Shown one piece after another: positions 18,274 through 26,663 of a stretch of DNA of 64,000 nt. The DNA is from Achromobacter deleyi (GTDB lineage Bacteria; Pseudomonadota; Gammaproteobacteria; Burkholderiales; Burkholderiaceae_B). How positions within the stretch are numbered: position 1 is the stretch's first letter; the number at the start of each line of letters is the position of its first letter. The stretch spans positions 2,480,001-2,544,000 of the forward strand of contig NZ_CP065997.1 of the NCBI RefSeq assembly GCF_016127315.1, given 5' to 3'. The notes beneath the pieces were generated by a model, which saw only the letters and a list, made by a program, of their open reading frames with translations, did not search any database and was not told the DNA's origin. The position numbers and the translations under genes were made by a program.

Positions 18274-19224
18274 ATGGCAAACGATAGCTTCATGATCTTC
18301 ACGGGCACGGCCAATACTCGGCTGGCCGTGGACGTAGTCAACCACCTCGATATGTCCCTGGGCAAGATGACCGTCGGTCGCTTCTCCGACGGCGAGGTGA
18401 TGGTCGAGATCAACGAGAACGTGCGCGGCAAGGACGTCTTCGTCCTGCAGCCCACCTGTGCGCCTACCAATGACAACCTGATGGAAATCATGGTGATGGT
18501 CGATGCCCTGCGCCGCGCCTCGGCCGGCCGCATCACCGCCGCGATTCCCTATTTCGGCTACGCCCGCCAGGACCGCCGCCCGCGTTCGGCGCGCGTCGCG
18601 ATCTCGGCCAAGGTCGTGGCCAACATGCTGCAAGTGGCTGGCGTCGACCGCGTCCTGACGATGGACCTGCACGCCGACCAGATCCAGGGTTTCTTCGACA
18701 TTCCCGTGGACAACATCTACGCGGGCCCGATCCTGCTGGGTGACATCTGGCGCCGCAATTTCTCGAACCTGGTCGTCGTGTCCCCGGACATCGGCGGCGT
18801 GGTGCGGGCCCGCGCGCTGGCCAAGCAGCTCGAAGCCGACCTGGCCATCATCGACAAGCGTCGTCCGCGCGCCAACGTGTCGGAAGTGATGAACATCATC
18901 GGTGAAGTCGACGGCCGCACCTGCATCATCATGGACGACATGGTCGACACCGCCGGCACGCTGTGCAAGGCGGCCCAGGCCCTGAAGGACCGCGGCGCCG
19001 GCGCCGTTTACGCCTATTGCACGCACCCCGTGCTGTCGGGCGGCGCCATCGACCGCATCGAGGCGTCGGAACTGGACGAACTGGTCGTCACCGACACCAT
19101 TCCGCTCTCCGAGCAAGGCCAGGCCAGCGGCAAGATCCGCCAGCTGTCGTGCGCCGCGCTGCTGGGCGAGACCATCCTGCGTATCTCGAACGCGGAATCG
19201 GTCAGCTCGCTGTTCGTCGACTGA
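18274..19224 (+). CDS. prs: Ribose-phosphate pyrophosphokinase (PRPP synthase)
   Basis: 316-residue class I PRPP synthase making 5-phosphoribosyl-1-pyrophosphate from ribose 5-phosphate and ATP for nucleotide, His and Trp synthesis. The flexible-loop motif [20 protein letters not shown], the metal motif [15 protein letters not shown] and the PRPP loop [18 protein letters not shown] are all intact. The length is exactly typical. It sits between a terminator and rplY in the order conserved across betaproteobacteria. Confidence 0.98.
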   Translation: MANDSFMIFTGTANTRLAVDVVNHLDMSLGKMTVGRFSDGEVMVEINENVRGKDVFVLQPTCAPTNDNLMEIMVMVDALRRASAGRITAAIPYFGYARQDRRPRSARVAISAKVVANMLQVAGVDRVLTMDLHADQIQGFFDIPVDNIYAGPILLGDIWRRNFSNLVVVSPDIGGVVRARALAKQLEADLAIIDKRRPRANVSEVMNIIGEVDGRTCIIMDDMVDTAGTLCKAAQALKDRGAGAVYAYCTHPVLSGGAIDRIEASELDELVVTDTIPLSEQGQASGKIRQLSCAALLGETILRISNAESVSSLFVD

Positions 19225-19297
19225 CGCCAGGCGTCGGTCGGGCGTTCGGCCCACCCCTGTTTTTTGTGTCTTGCTGGTCGCGGCAAGACGCAAGCAA

Positions 19298-19322
19298 CAC
19301 GGCGCACCTGTCGTGCGCCGTG
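19298..19322 (+). other. Hairpin in the prs-rplY gap
   Basis: Perfect 10-bp stem (CACGGCGCAC / GTGCGCCGTG) with a 5-base loop, 50 bp before the rplY start, no U-tract. It could be an attenuator, a processing site or an autoregulatory leader for L25; nothing in the sequence decides. Confidence 0.35.
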
Positions 19323-19372
19323 ATCACAACCGGCGAAGTCCGCTTCGCCAATTTTTGTTTTTGGAGTTTTCC

Positions 19373-19987
19373 ATGAAATTTATCGCCACTGCGCGTAGCG
19401 TCCAGGGTTCGAGTGCGAGCCGCCGCCTGCGCCGCGCGGGCCGCGTTCCCGCCATTGTCTATGGTGGTACGGCTGCCCCGCTGAACATCGAGCTCGACCA
19501 CAACGAGATCTACCATGCCCTGCGCAAGGAAGAGTTCCACGCGTCGATCCTGCAAATGCAACTCGAAGGCGCCAAGGACGAACAAGTCCTGCTGCGCTCG
19601 GTTCAATGGCACGCCTACAAGCCGCAAGTCCTGCACGTGGACTTCCAGCGCGTCGACGCCAACCAGGCGCTGCGCACCAAGGTGCCGCTGCACTTCGTGA
19701 ACGCTGAAGTCTCGCCGGCCGTCAAGCTGAGCGGCGCCATCATCAGCCACGTCGCCAACGAACTGGAAATCACCTGCCTGCCGTCGGCGCTGCCCCAGTT
19801 CATCGAAGTCAACCTGGCCGACATCCTGGCCGGCGCTTCGATCCACCTGGCCGACATCAAGCTGCCGATGGGCGTGACCTACGTCCCGCACGGTGGTGAA
19901 GAGAACCCGCTGCTGGCCGCCGCTGTCGTCAAGGGTGGCGCTGCCGCCGACGAAGCCGACGCCGCTCCGGCCGCTCCCGCCGCCTAA
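19373..19987 (+). CDS. rplY: Ribosomal protein L25, Ctc (long) form
   Basis: 204-residue 5S-rRNA-binding large-subunit protein. N-terminal L25 domain (~1-95; [19 protein letters not shown]) plus the C-terminal TL5/Ctc beta domain (~100-190; [20 protein letters not shown]), and an Ala-rich tail. ATG 19373 has GGAG upstream. It precedes pth, the usual pairing. Confidence 0.97.
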   Translation: MKFIATARSVQGSSASRRLRRAGRVPAIVYGGTAAPLNIELDHNEIYHALRKEEFHASILQMQLEGAKDEQVLLRSVQWHAYKPQVLHVDFQRVDANQALRTKVPLHFVNAEVSPAVKLSGAIISHVANELEITCLPSALPQFIEVNLADILAGASIHLADIKLPMGVTYVPHGGEENPLLAAAVVKGGAAADEADAAPAAPAA

Positions 19988-20030
19988 GTCCTGCCGGAAA
20001 GCTCCGGCTTTCCCGCGGCTTGCGTCCGAA

Positions 20031-20065
20031 ACCCTGCGTGTGCATTTGCATGCGCAGGGTTTTTT
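20031..20065 (+). terminator. Rho-independent terminator after rplY
   Basis: ACCCTGCG / CGCAGGGT stem, extended inward by two wobble pairs and TGCA/TGCA, followed by TTTTTT. It lies 43 bp after the stop and ends just before pth, so pth needs its own promoter or readthrough. Confidence 0.85.
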
Positions 20066-20084
20066 GGTTTAAACACCCCCCATC

Positions 20085-20681
20085 ATGTCTATTCCCATAC
20101 GCCTCATCGTGGGATTGGGTAACCCCGGTCCCGACTACGAAACCACCCGCCACAACGCGGGCTTCTGGCTGGCCGACCACCTGGCGGACGACCTGCGCAC
20201 CTCGTTCGCGCTGGAGAAGTCGTTCTTCGGCATGGTGGCCAAATCCCGCCTGGGGGCCGACAACGTCCTGCTGCTCAAGCCCAACACCTACATGAACCGT
20301 TCCGGCCAGGCGGTCGGGGCGCTGGCGCGCTTCTACAAGCTGACGCCGGAGCAGGTGCTGGTGCTGCACGACGAGCTCGACCTGATGCCGGGCCAGGTGA
20401 AACTCAAGCAGGGCGGCGGCCATGCCGGCCACAACGGCCTGAAGGACATCCAGGCCGCGCTCGGCAGCCCGAACTTCTGGCGCCTGCGCATCGGCATCGG
20501 CCATCCGCGCACGCTCGGCCTGGCGCAGCAGGTGGCCGATTTCGTGCTGCATCCGCCGCGCCGCGAAGAGCAGAAGGAAATCGAGGCGGTCATCGACCGC
20601 TGCCGCGCCGTGGTGCCGGCCATGCTGGCCGGCGACTTCGCCCTGGCCACCCGCCAATTGCACAGCGGCAACGACGCCTGA
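20085..20681 (+). CDS. pth: Peptidyl-tRNA hydrolase
   Basis: 198-residue enzyme releasing tRNA from stalled peptidyl-tRNAs. Motifs: [20 protein letters not shown] with the catalytic His, [16 protein letters not shown] with the substrate-binding Asn, [20 protein letters not shown] with the catalytic Asp, and GHNGLKDI. Stop and the next start overlap (TGATG), so the CPBP gene is coupled to it. Confidence 0.97.
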   Translation: MSIPIRLIVGLGNPGPDYETTRHNAGFWLADHLADDLRTSFALEKSFFGMVAKSRLGADNVLLLKPNTYMNRSGQAVGALARFYKLTPEQVLVLHDELDLMPGQVKLKQGGGHAGHNGLKDIQAALGSPNFWRLRIGIGHPRTLGLAQQVADFVLHPPRREEQKEIEAVIDRCRAVVPAMLAGDFALATRQLHSGNDA

Positions 20682-21460
20682 TGGACGGCGCCCCGGGTTC
20701 CGCCGCGCCGCGCAAGCTGCGCTTCCGCAGCGAGCTGGCGGACTTCTGGCGCTTCGTGCGTCATCCGCATCCGGCGCGCCGCCTGCCCGGGCGCACGCCG
20801 GCGATCGGCTGGGTGTCGGACTGGTGGCCGGGCGTCGGCCCCGGACGCCTGCTGGCCTGGGCCGCGGTGCTGTGGCTGATCAACCTGTTCGCCCTGGGGC
20901 CGGTGGCGGTCGCCGCGGCCGGCGTCGGCGGCGTCACGCACCGGCTGGACCCGGCCAACATCCCGTGGCTGACGGCGGTGATCTGGGCCCCGCTGGTCGA
21001 GGAAATGCTGTTCCGCTATGGCCTGCGCCGGCCCAAGCAGGCGCTGTGGCTGTGCCCGGCGCTGTTGCCGGTGGTGCTGTACGGCCCGCGCATCTGGACG
21101 GGCCTGCTGCTGGCGGCCTTCGTGCTGCTGGCCTGCTGGTCGCTGCGTCCGCGCCCCGAGCCGCTCAAGGGCTGGAACACCGCCTGGCGGCGCCATTACC
21201 TGAAGCACTTCGGCTGGGTGTTCCACCTGGTGGCGCTGACCTTTGCCGCCGTGCACCTGACCAACTTCGTCTTCAACCACACGCCGTACTGGCTGCTGCC
21301 GCTGCTGGTGTTGCCGCAGTGGCTGACCGGCCTGGTGCTGGGCTGGATCCGCATCCGCCGCGGCATCGGCGCGGCGATCGCGCTGCACGCGATGTTCAAT
21401 GCCGGCCCCATTTTGCTGATCTGGGCCGTGATGCGCTGGGCCCCCACGGCGGCCAGTTGA
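20681..21460 (+). CDS. CPBP-family intramembrane metalloprotease-like protein
   Basis: 259-residue polytopic membrane protein. CPBP (Abi/Rce1-like) motifs are present: EEMLFR (~107), FAAVHLTNF (~187) and HAMFN (~238), the expected Glu and His metal ligands. Around six membrane segments. It starts on the A of the pth stop codon. Biological target unknown; bacterial CPBP proteins act in membrane-protein processing or bacteriocin self-protection. Confidence 0.85.
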   Translation: MDGAPGSAAPRKLRFRSELADFWRFVRHPHPARRLPGRTPAIGWVSDWWPGVGPGRLLAWAAVLWLINLFALGPVAVAAAGVGGVTHRLDPANIPWLTAVIWAPLVEEMLFRYGLRRPKQALWLCPALLPVVLYGPRIWTGLLLAAFVLLACWSLRPRPEPLKGWNTAWRRHYLKHFGWVFHLVALTFAAVHLTNFVFNHTPYWLLPLLVLPQWLTGLVLGWIRIRRGIGAAIALHAMFNAGPILLIWAVMRWAPTAAS

Positions 21461-21555
21461 ACCGTCCGTCCCCCCGGGCGCGGTCATCATGGCGCGTCGC
21501 CCGGCGGGGTAAACTAGAACGTTAACGATCAATACCGTACTTACACAGGATTCCC

Positions 21556-22647
21556 ATGGCTCTGCAATGCGGCATCGTCGGCCTGCCCAACGTTGGCAAA
21601 TCGACACTCTTCAATGCTCTGACCCGCGCCGGCATCGCCGCCGAGAACTACCCGTTCTGCACCATCGAGCCGAACGTCGGCGTGGTCGAGGTGCCGGATC
21701 CGCGTCTGCAGAAGCTGGCCGAGATCGTCAAGCCCGAGCGCATCCTGTCGGCCACGGTCGAGTTCGTCGACATCGCCGGCCTGGTGGCGGGCGCCAGCAA
21801 GGGCGAAGGCCTGGGCAACCAGTTCCTCTCGCATATCCGCGAAACCGACGCCATCGTCAACGTGGTGCGCTGCTTCGAGGATCCCAACGTGATCCACGTG
21901 GCCGGCAAGGTCGATCCGATCGCCGACATCGAAGTCATCGAGACCGAACTGGCGCTGGCCGACCTGCAGACCGCTGAAAAGGCCCTGCAGCGCCACCAGA
22001 AGACCGCGCGTTCCGGCGACAAGGAATCGCAGCGCCTGGTCGCCGTGCTGGAAAAGTGCGTGGCGCAACTGAACGAAGCCAAGCCGATCCGCTCGCTCGA
22101 CCTCACCACCGAGGAAAAGGCCGACATCGCCCAGCTCTGCTTCATCACCGCCAAGCGCGCGATGTACGTGGGCAACGTGGCCGACGACGGCTTCACCAAC
22201 AACCCGCTGCTGGACCGCCTGACCGAATTCGCCGCCGCCCGCAACGCGCCGGTGGTCGCCATCTGCGCCGCCATCGAATCCGAGATCGTCGACCTGGACG
22301 ACGCCGACCGCCAGGCCTTCCTGTCGGACATGGGCATGGAAGAACCGGGCCTGAACCGCCTGATCCGCGCCGCCTTCAAGCTGCTGGGCCTGCAGACCTA
22401 CTTCACCGCCGGCGTGAAGGAAGTGCGCGCCTGGACCGTGCCGATCGGCGCCACCGCGCCCCAGGCCGCGGGCGTCATCCACACCGACTTCGAACGCGGC
22501 TTCATCCGCGCGCAGACCATCGCGTACGAAGACTACATCGCCTACAAGGGCGAGCAGGGTGCGAAGGAAGCGGGCAAGATGCGGGCGGAAGGCAAGGAAT
22601 ACATCGTGCAGGATGGCGATGTGATGAATTTCTTGTTCAACGTCTGA
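21556..22647 (+). CDS. ychF: Redox-regulated ATPase YchF (OLA1 family)
   Basis: 363-residue ribosome-associated Obg-family P-loop ATPase. P-loop [20 protein letters not shown], switch II region [23 protein letters not shown] domain in the C-terminal third, ending [15 protein letters not shown]. The last codons are the target site of the adjacent island: an 18-bp segment ending at the stop (22630-22647) recurs at 37782-37799. The gene stays full-length. The last codons here (aat ttc ttg) are more A/T-rich than in the right copy (aac ttc ctg), consistent with the visible 3' end having been supplied by the island. Confidence 0.97.
   Translation: MALQCGIVGLPNVGKSTLFNALTRAGIAAENYPFCTIEPNVGVVEVPDPRLQKLAEIVKPERILSATVEFVDIAGLVAGASKGEGLGNQFLSHIRETDAIVNVVRCFEDPNVIHVAGKVDPIADIEVIETELALADLQTAEKALQRHQKTARSGDKESQRLVAVLEKCVAQLNEAKPIRSLDLTTEEKADIAQLCFITAKRAMYVGNVADDGFTNNPLLDRLTEFAAARNAPVVAICAAIESEIVDLDDADRQAFLSDMGMEEPGLNRLIRAAFKLLGLQTYFTAGVKEVRAWTVPIGATAPQAAGVIHTDFERGFIRAQTIAYEDYIAYKGEQGAKEAGKMRAEGKEYIVQDGDVMNFLFNV
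22630..22647 (+). repeat. attL of the island (ychF 3' end copy)
   Basis: TTCTTGTTCAACGTCTGA, which includes the ychF stop; direct repeat of 37782-37799 with one difference (T for C at the fourth base). Adjacent to the integrase gene. Confidence 0.85.
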
Positions 22648-22660
22648 TCCGACGATTCGA

Positions 22661-22690
22661 TTTCACGGCGTTTCGTGAAACTCGGTGAAA
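22661..22690. repeat. Inverted TTTCACG/CGTGAAA repeat plus extra GTGAAA, possible integrase-binding sites
   Basis: TTTCACG (22661-22667) and CGTGAAA (22674-22680) form a 7-bp dyad; a third GTGAAA lies at 22685-22690. Position just inside attL suggests arm-type binding sites for the integrase or excisionase; no homology evidence. Confidence 0.35.
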
Positions 22691-22705
22691 TGATGGAAGT
22701 GTCTG

Positions 22706-22732
22706 AAAAACCGCGTATTTACGCGGTTTTTT
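22706..22732 (+). terminator. Rho-independent terminator just inside the island's left end
   Basis: AAAAACCGCGT / ACGCGGTTTTT stem with ATTT loop and a T-run, 58 bp after the ychF stop. It replaces the original ychF terminator, which now lies beyond attR at 37818. Confidence 0.85.
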
Positions 22733-22779
22733 GGTTTCAGGGAGTTGCTTGGTCGTTCTCCGGTTGCCGAGCTATATGT

Positions 22780-22799
22780 GAGTACGATGCCGAGTACGA
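22780..22799. repeat. Tandem GAGTACGA repeats upstream of the integrase
   Basis: GAGTACGA at 22780-22787 and 22792-22799 (12-bp period), 66 bp ahead of the integrase start. Could be operator or arm sites controlling the integrase. Confidence 0.3.
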
Positions 22800-22865
22800 A
22801 AATTTGCGACTCCTCGGAAAGGTGAGTGCATTTGCGCAGATATTTTGTTGTTAAAGGGGCAACTC

Positions 22866-24035
22866 ATGCTCACGGATGCGCATTGCCGCAATGCAAAGCC
22901 ACGGGAGAAGCTGTATCGGCTCAATGATCACAAAGGCCTCTACCTGGAGGTCAAGCCTTCTGGAGTGAAGGCGTGGAGGTATCGATATACGCTCCACGGC
23001 AATGCCAGCATGTACGCATTGGGCGACTATCCCGACGTCAAGCTGTCTGAGGCACGGCAGCTTTGTGAGGACGCGCGCAAGCTCGTGAAGCAAGGTATCA
23101 GCCCAGCTCAACAGCGACAGATCGATCGGATCAGACAGGTCAGCGAGGCGAAGAATACGTTTGAGCTTGTCGCCAAGGAGTGGCTGCAAACCAAGGACTG
23201 GCAGACGATCACCAAGCAAAGACGCTTGGACATGATGAACAGGGTTGTCTTTCCAAAAATCGGCGCGATGCCGGTACGAGATGTCACCCCTGTGCACGTC
23301 TTGAGTATTCTTCAGGACACGGTCAAGCGAGGGGCGCCATCAGTGGCGGCAGAGGCCCGGCGGACGATGTCGGCCGTATTCGAGTTCGCTGTGGCGACCT
23401 TGCGGGCCGAAACGGACCCGGTCTGGCCTGTCCGCAAGGCAATCCCGGCAAACAAGACCCAGCACAAGACGGCACTCACCGTTGAGCAGATCGGCAGGCT
23501 TCTCCGTGACTTCGACAACCACCGCTGCACATTTCAGATCAACTATTGCATGCAGCTTATGTGGTGGACGCTCGTGCGTCCTTCCGAGGCTGCCGAAGCT
23601 GAGTGGTCGGAGTTCGATCTGGCTGCTGCAACGTGGCGCATTCCTGCAATTCGGATGAAAGCGAGGAAGGAGCACGTCGTGCCTTTGCCCAGACAAACAA
23701 TTGCGATGCTTGAAAAGCTTCGCGGGCTGACTGGTGACCGCAAACATGTTTTTCCTGGACGCGACGACCGCAACGGACCAATGTCCATCGCTGCGCTCCG
23801 GCAGGCTCTCAAAGTTGTCGGTTGGAGCGGGACCTATAGTCCCCACGCCACTCGCACCACTGGACGCACCCGGCTGAACGAGATGGGATATAGGCCCGAT
23901 GCGATCGAGGCTCAACTCGCTCATGCTGATCAGAACAATGTGCGTCGCACGTACAACCACGCTACGTACCTTGATGAGCGCAAAGCGATGATGCAGCAAT
24001 GGGCGGACCGCCTAGACGAATGGAAGGAACTATGA
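22866..24035 (+). CDS. P4-type tyrosine recombinase (site-specific integrase)
   Basis: 389-residue integrase catalysing island insertion and excision at ychF. Residues ~1-90 are the DUF4102-type arm-binding domain (LTDAHCRNAKPREKLYRLND, GLYLEVKPSGVKAWRYRY), ~95-180 a SAM-like core-binding domain, ~195-375 the catalytic domain. Visible catalytic residues: Arg in LVRPSEAAEAEW, the HxxR box in SPHATRTTGRTRL, His in EAQLAHADQNN and Tyr in VRRTYNHATYLDER. ATG 22866 has an AGGGG ribosome site; the TTG codons just upstream do not. Its stop overlaps a small ORF (ATGA). Confidence 0.93.
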   Translation: MLTDAHCRNAKPREKLYRLNDHKGLYLEVKPSGVKAWRYRYTLHGNASMYALGDYPDVKLSEARQLCEDARKLVKQGISPAQQRQIDRIRQVSEAKNTFELVAKEWLQTKDWQTITKQRRLDMMNRVVFPKIGAMPVRDVTPVHVLSILQDTVKRGAPSVAAEARRTMSAVFEFAVATLRAETDPVWPVRKAIPANKTQHKTALTVEQIGRLLRDFDNHRCTFQINYCMQLMWWTLVRPSEAAEAEWSEFDLAAATWRIPAIRMKARKEHVVPLPRQTIAMLEKLRGLTGDRKHVFPGRDDRNGPMSIAALRQALKVVGWSGTYSPHATRTTGRTRLNEMGYRPDAIEAQLAHADQNNVRRTYNHATYLDERKAMMQQWADRLDEWKEL

Positions 24036-24202
24036 CGTACTCACCATATCGGCTGGGGCATATTTCAGCCAAAACGCGGCGATATTATGGGCAGGCGGGG
24101 CAATCCAAGGGGAGTGTCCTACACCCCACAATGGTCAATACCGAACGCGAGGTCAGATCGATAGCTGGAGGGTTACGTCATGGGCTGGACCATGCTCCGT
24201 GA
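24032..24202 (+). CDS. Small hypothetical ORF coupled to the integrase
   Basis: 56 residues (MTYSPYRLGHISAKTRRYYG...), starting in an ATGA overlap with the integrase stop and overlapping the likely methyltransferase start at 24180 by 23 bp in another frame. Basic, no recognised domain. Position could suit an excisionase or regulator, but nothing in the sequence shows it. May be non-coding. Confidence 0.35.
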   Translation: MTYSPYRLGHISAKTRRYYGQAGQSKGSVLHPTMVNTEREVRSIAGGLRHGLDHAP

Positions 24203-25826
24203 TCGTCCCACTGATACAATTCGAGGCCGTTCGGCCAAGTTCTCTGATAAAAAATCACAACTAATGACTCAGCGTGGAAATATTCCGGTGATCGATCTAT
24301 TTGCCGGACCGGGAGGGCTGTGCGAAGGATTTTCGTCTGTCGTAGATGCGGCGGGCGTTCGCAGGTTTGCAGTCAAGGTCTCTATCGAAAAGGATCCCGT
24401 CGCTCATCGGACGTTGCTACTTCGGGCGATCTTCCGCAAGTTTCCCAAGGGACAAGTTCCGAACTGTTACTACGACTACGTCCGCGGCCAGATCACGCGC
24501 GAGCAGTTTCTGTCCCATCCTGATATCAAGGTCGCTGCGGAGCACGCAGCCAAAGAAGCTCGTTGCGCAGAGCTCGGCGTTACCTCGCCCGAGGAGGTCG
24601 ACGGATGGATTCGCGAGGCGCTGGGTGCCCAGGCGGATTGGGTGCTTATCGGCGGCCCGCCTTGCCAAGCCTACTCCCTCGCGGGCCGATCGCGGCTTCG
24701 CAGCAAGGACGTGAAGAAGTTCGAGGCGGATGCCAAACACTTCCTCTACATGGAGTACTTGCGGATCATCCAGCAGTTCGCTCCGGCCATCTTTGTGATG
24801 GAGAACGTCAAGGGGATGCTCAATTCCACAAACTCCGGCAAGCGCATCTTTGAACAGATCCTTTCTGACCTAAAAGCTCCCCGTGCCGATCTCAAATATG
24901 AGATCCGATCGTTTGTGGTCCACAAGGCCGAAGGCGAGCTCGAGCCCAACGACTATGTGATCGAAGCCGACGACCACGGCGTTCCGCAAAGTCGGCATCG
25001 GGTGATCCTTTTTGGTATTCGTTCAGATGTGGCGAAGACTACTCCGGCGCTCACAGAGCGACCTGAGTCTTTTCTGCTTAGAAAGGTGAGCAAGAAGGTT
25101 GGCGTGAGTGCAGCTCTGGCCGGCCTACCGCCGTTACGCAGTCGTTTGTCGAAGGAGCCTGATTCGCCTGAAGCGTGGATCGCTGCGGTTCGCGAGTCGC
25201 CTCAGGCGCTTAAGGGGTGGCGTGTGCCGCTGCGCAGTGTTATTGAAACGGCCATGGGGAAGTACATTAAGAAGGCCGAGAAACATACGACCTTTGGTGC
25301 ACCGTTCGTGGAAGCTTTGGTAGCACCGGGGAGGTGCATGCCCCAGGATTTGCAGGACTGGTACCTGGACCCGAAGCTCGGTGGCGTCTTGCACCATGAG
25401 ACCCGCAGCCACATGCGATCGGATCTGCATCGCTACATGTTCGCTGCCTGTTTTGCCGCGACGCACCCGTACTCCCCGGATTTGCGCAATTTTCCGCCGA
25501 AGTTGCTCCCCGATCATGTGAACGTGGACGAAGAGACGATTCCATTCAAGGATCGTTTTCGCGTCCAGATGGGGAAATCTCCATCGTCTACGGTGGTTGC
25601 TCACATCAAGAAGGATGGGCACTACTATATCCACCCTGACCCTGGACAGTGCCGCAGCCTGACAGCGCGCGAAGCCGCCCGCTTGCAAACCTTCCCCGAC
25701 AACTATTTCTTTGAAGGAAATCGGACGGAGCAATACGGCCAGATCGGCAACGCCGTCCCGCCGTTGCTAGCCAAGCAGATCGGCGAGATCATCCTCGACT
25801 TCATGACATCACCGCGCCGGCGGTGA
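24180..25826 (+). CDS. DNA C5-cytosine methyltransferase (Dcm family)
   Basis: 548-residue methyltransferase placing a methyl on C5 of cytosine. Motif I DLFAGPGGLCEGF (~39-51), motif IV catalytic GGPPCQAYSLAGRSR (Cys ~162), motif VI MENVKGM (~207), motif VIII VPQSRHRVILFG, motif X GQIGNAVPPLLAKQI near the C terminus. The target-recognition region lies between ~300 and ~450. ATG 24180 is chosen for its strong GGAGGG site 7 bp upstream; ATG 24264 would drop 28 residues before motif I but lacks a good site. It converges on vsr, consistent with Vsr repairing T:G mismatches from deaminated 5-methylcytosine. It may protect self DNA for the restriction-like operon. Recognition site unknown. Confidence 0.95.
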   Translation: MGWTMLRDRPTDTIRGRSAKFSDKKSQLMTQRGNIPVIDLFAGPGGLCEGFSSVVDAAGVRRFAVKVSIEKDPVAHRTLLLRAIFRKFPKGQVPNCYYDYVRGQITREQFLSHPDIKVAAEHAAKEARCAELGVTSPEEVDGWIREALGAQADWVLIGGPPCQAYSLAGRSRLRSKDVKKFEADAKHFLYMEYLRIIQQFAPAIFVMENVKGMLNSTNSGKRIFEQILSDLKAPRADLKYEIRSFVVHKAEGELEPNDYVIEADDHGVPQSRHRVILFGIRSDVAKTTPALTERPESFLLRKVSKKVGVSAALAGLPPLRSRLSKEPDSPEAWIAAVRESPQALKGWRVPLRSVIETAMGKYIKKAEKHTTFGAPFVEALVAPGRCMPQDLQDWYLDPKLGGVLHHETRSHMRSDLHRYMFAACFAATHPYSPDLRNFPPKLLPDHVNVDEETIPFKDRFRVQMGKSPSSTVVAHIKKDGHYYIHPDPGQCRSLTAREAARLQTFPDNYFFEGNRTEQYGQIGNAVPPLLAKQIGEIILDFMTSPRRR

Positions 25827-26121
25827 TGCCGTGGTGCCGGTCAGGATGGGACACGAACGTCTCGAGCTTTACAAGAATCCTGACCGGGCGCACAGCGCGC
25901 CGAGGATGCAGCATACGCCGTCAGCGGCCGGAGTCATTGTGCTCTGCCGGAATGCCACTTCGCCTTGCAGAAATCGTGCGAGTGGCATCCGCCATACTAT
26001 GCTTCGACGCGCTTGAGCTCGAACTGCGTTGCTTCCCGGTCAGGCTGGCGCCCGACCCTCGTAGAATTCGCGGGCAAGCATTTCAATGGAGGGGGCGTGG
26101 TGGCCACGGCTCGGCTTGAAA
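25827..26121. other. Convergent gap between methyltransferase and vsr genes
   Basis: 295 bp between two convergent stop codons. Short open frames exist on the + strand but show no recognisable protein and no ribosome site; I see no gene and no clear terminator. Confidence 0.4.
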
Positions 26122-26625
26122 TTAGGACAGTTCGTTAAGGTACGCTGCCTGCCCAGGCTTGGCGTCAGCCGCCGGAATTGGTGCGCTGATCTCCCCAAGG
26201 CTTACGTCGCTATTGATCCATTGTCGCAGGGCTGCGGGCAGGCCCGCGGCGGTCTCACGATCGCGCGTCGAGCACTCCCATACGGTTAGCACTCGCCAGC
26301 CCAACTCGGTCAGCTTGGCGACAGCGTGGTGATCCCGATCGACATTGCTACGCAGCTTGGAGGTCCAAAACTCAGTCCGTGTCGACGGCGTTTTTGCGTA
26401 TTTGCATCCCTGGTGCGCGTGCCAGAAACAGCCGTGTACAAAGATCGCAATCTTGTGGCCTGGCATGGTGATGTCCGGAGTGCCCGGCAAATCGCGCCGA
26501 TGCAGCCTGAAGCGATACCCCATCGCGAACAACATCTTACGGACCCGCATCTCGGGAAAGGAATTCTTGCCCTTGATGCCGGCCATCATCTGACTGCGTT
26601 TTTCTGGGCTGACGACATCGGTCAT
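26122..26625 (-). CDS. vsr: Very short patch repair endonuclease
   Basis: 167-residue nicking endonuclease that starts repair of T:G mismatches made by deamination of 5-methylcytosine. Key residues fall at the same numbers as in E. coli Vsr: Asp51 in LPGTPDI, His64, Cys66 and His69 in HGCFWHAHQGC, and the later zinc Cys in LTVWECS. Last gene of the sigma-ATPase-Z1-AIPR operon, 38 bp after the AIPR stop; facing the methyltransferase gene end to end. Confidence 0.95.
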   Translation of the reverse strand: MTDVVSPEKRSQMMAGIKGKNSFPEMRVRKMLFAMGYRFRLHRRDLPGTPDITMPGHKIAIFVHGCFWHAHQGCKYAKTPSTRTEFWTSKLRSNVDRDHHAVAKLTELGWRVLTVWECSTRDRETAAGLPAALRQWINSDVSLGEISAPIPAADAKPGQAAYLNELS

Positions 26626-26663
26626 AATGATTGACTATACCGCTCGACTACCCTAGCCGCTAC

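Noticed and set aside
25823..26119. 98-codon + strand frame after the methyltransferase
   Set aside because: Starts at the methyltransferase stop in another frame, no family resemblance; likely chance in GC-rich DNA.
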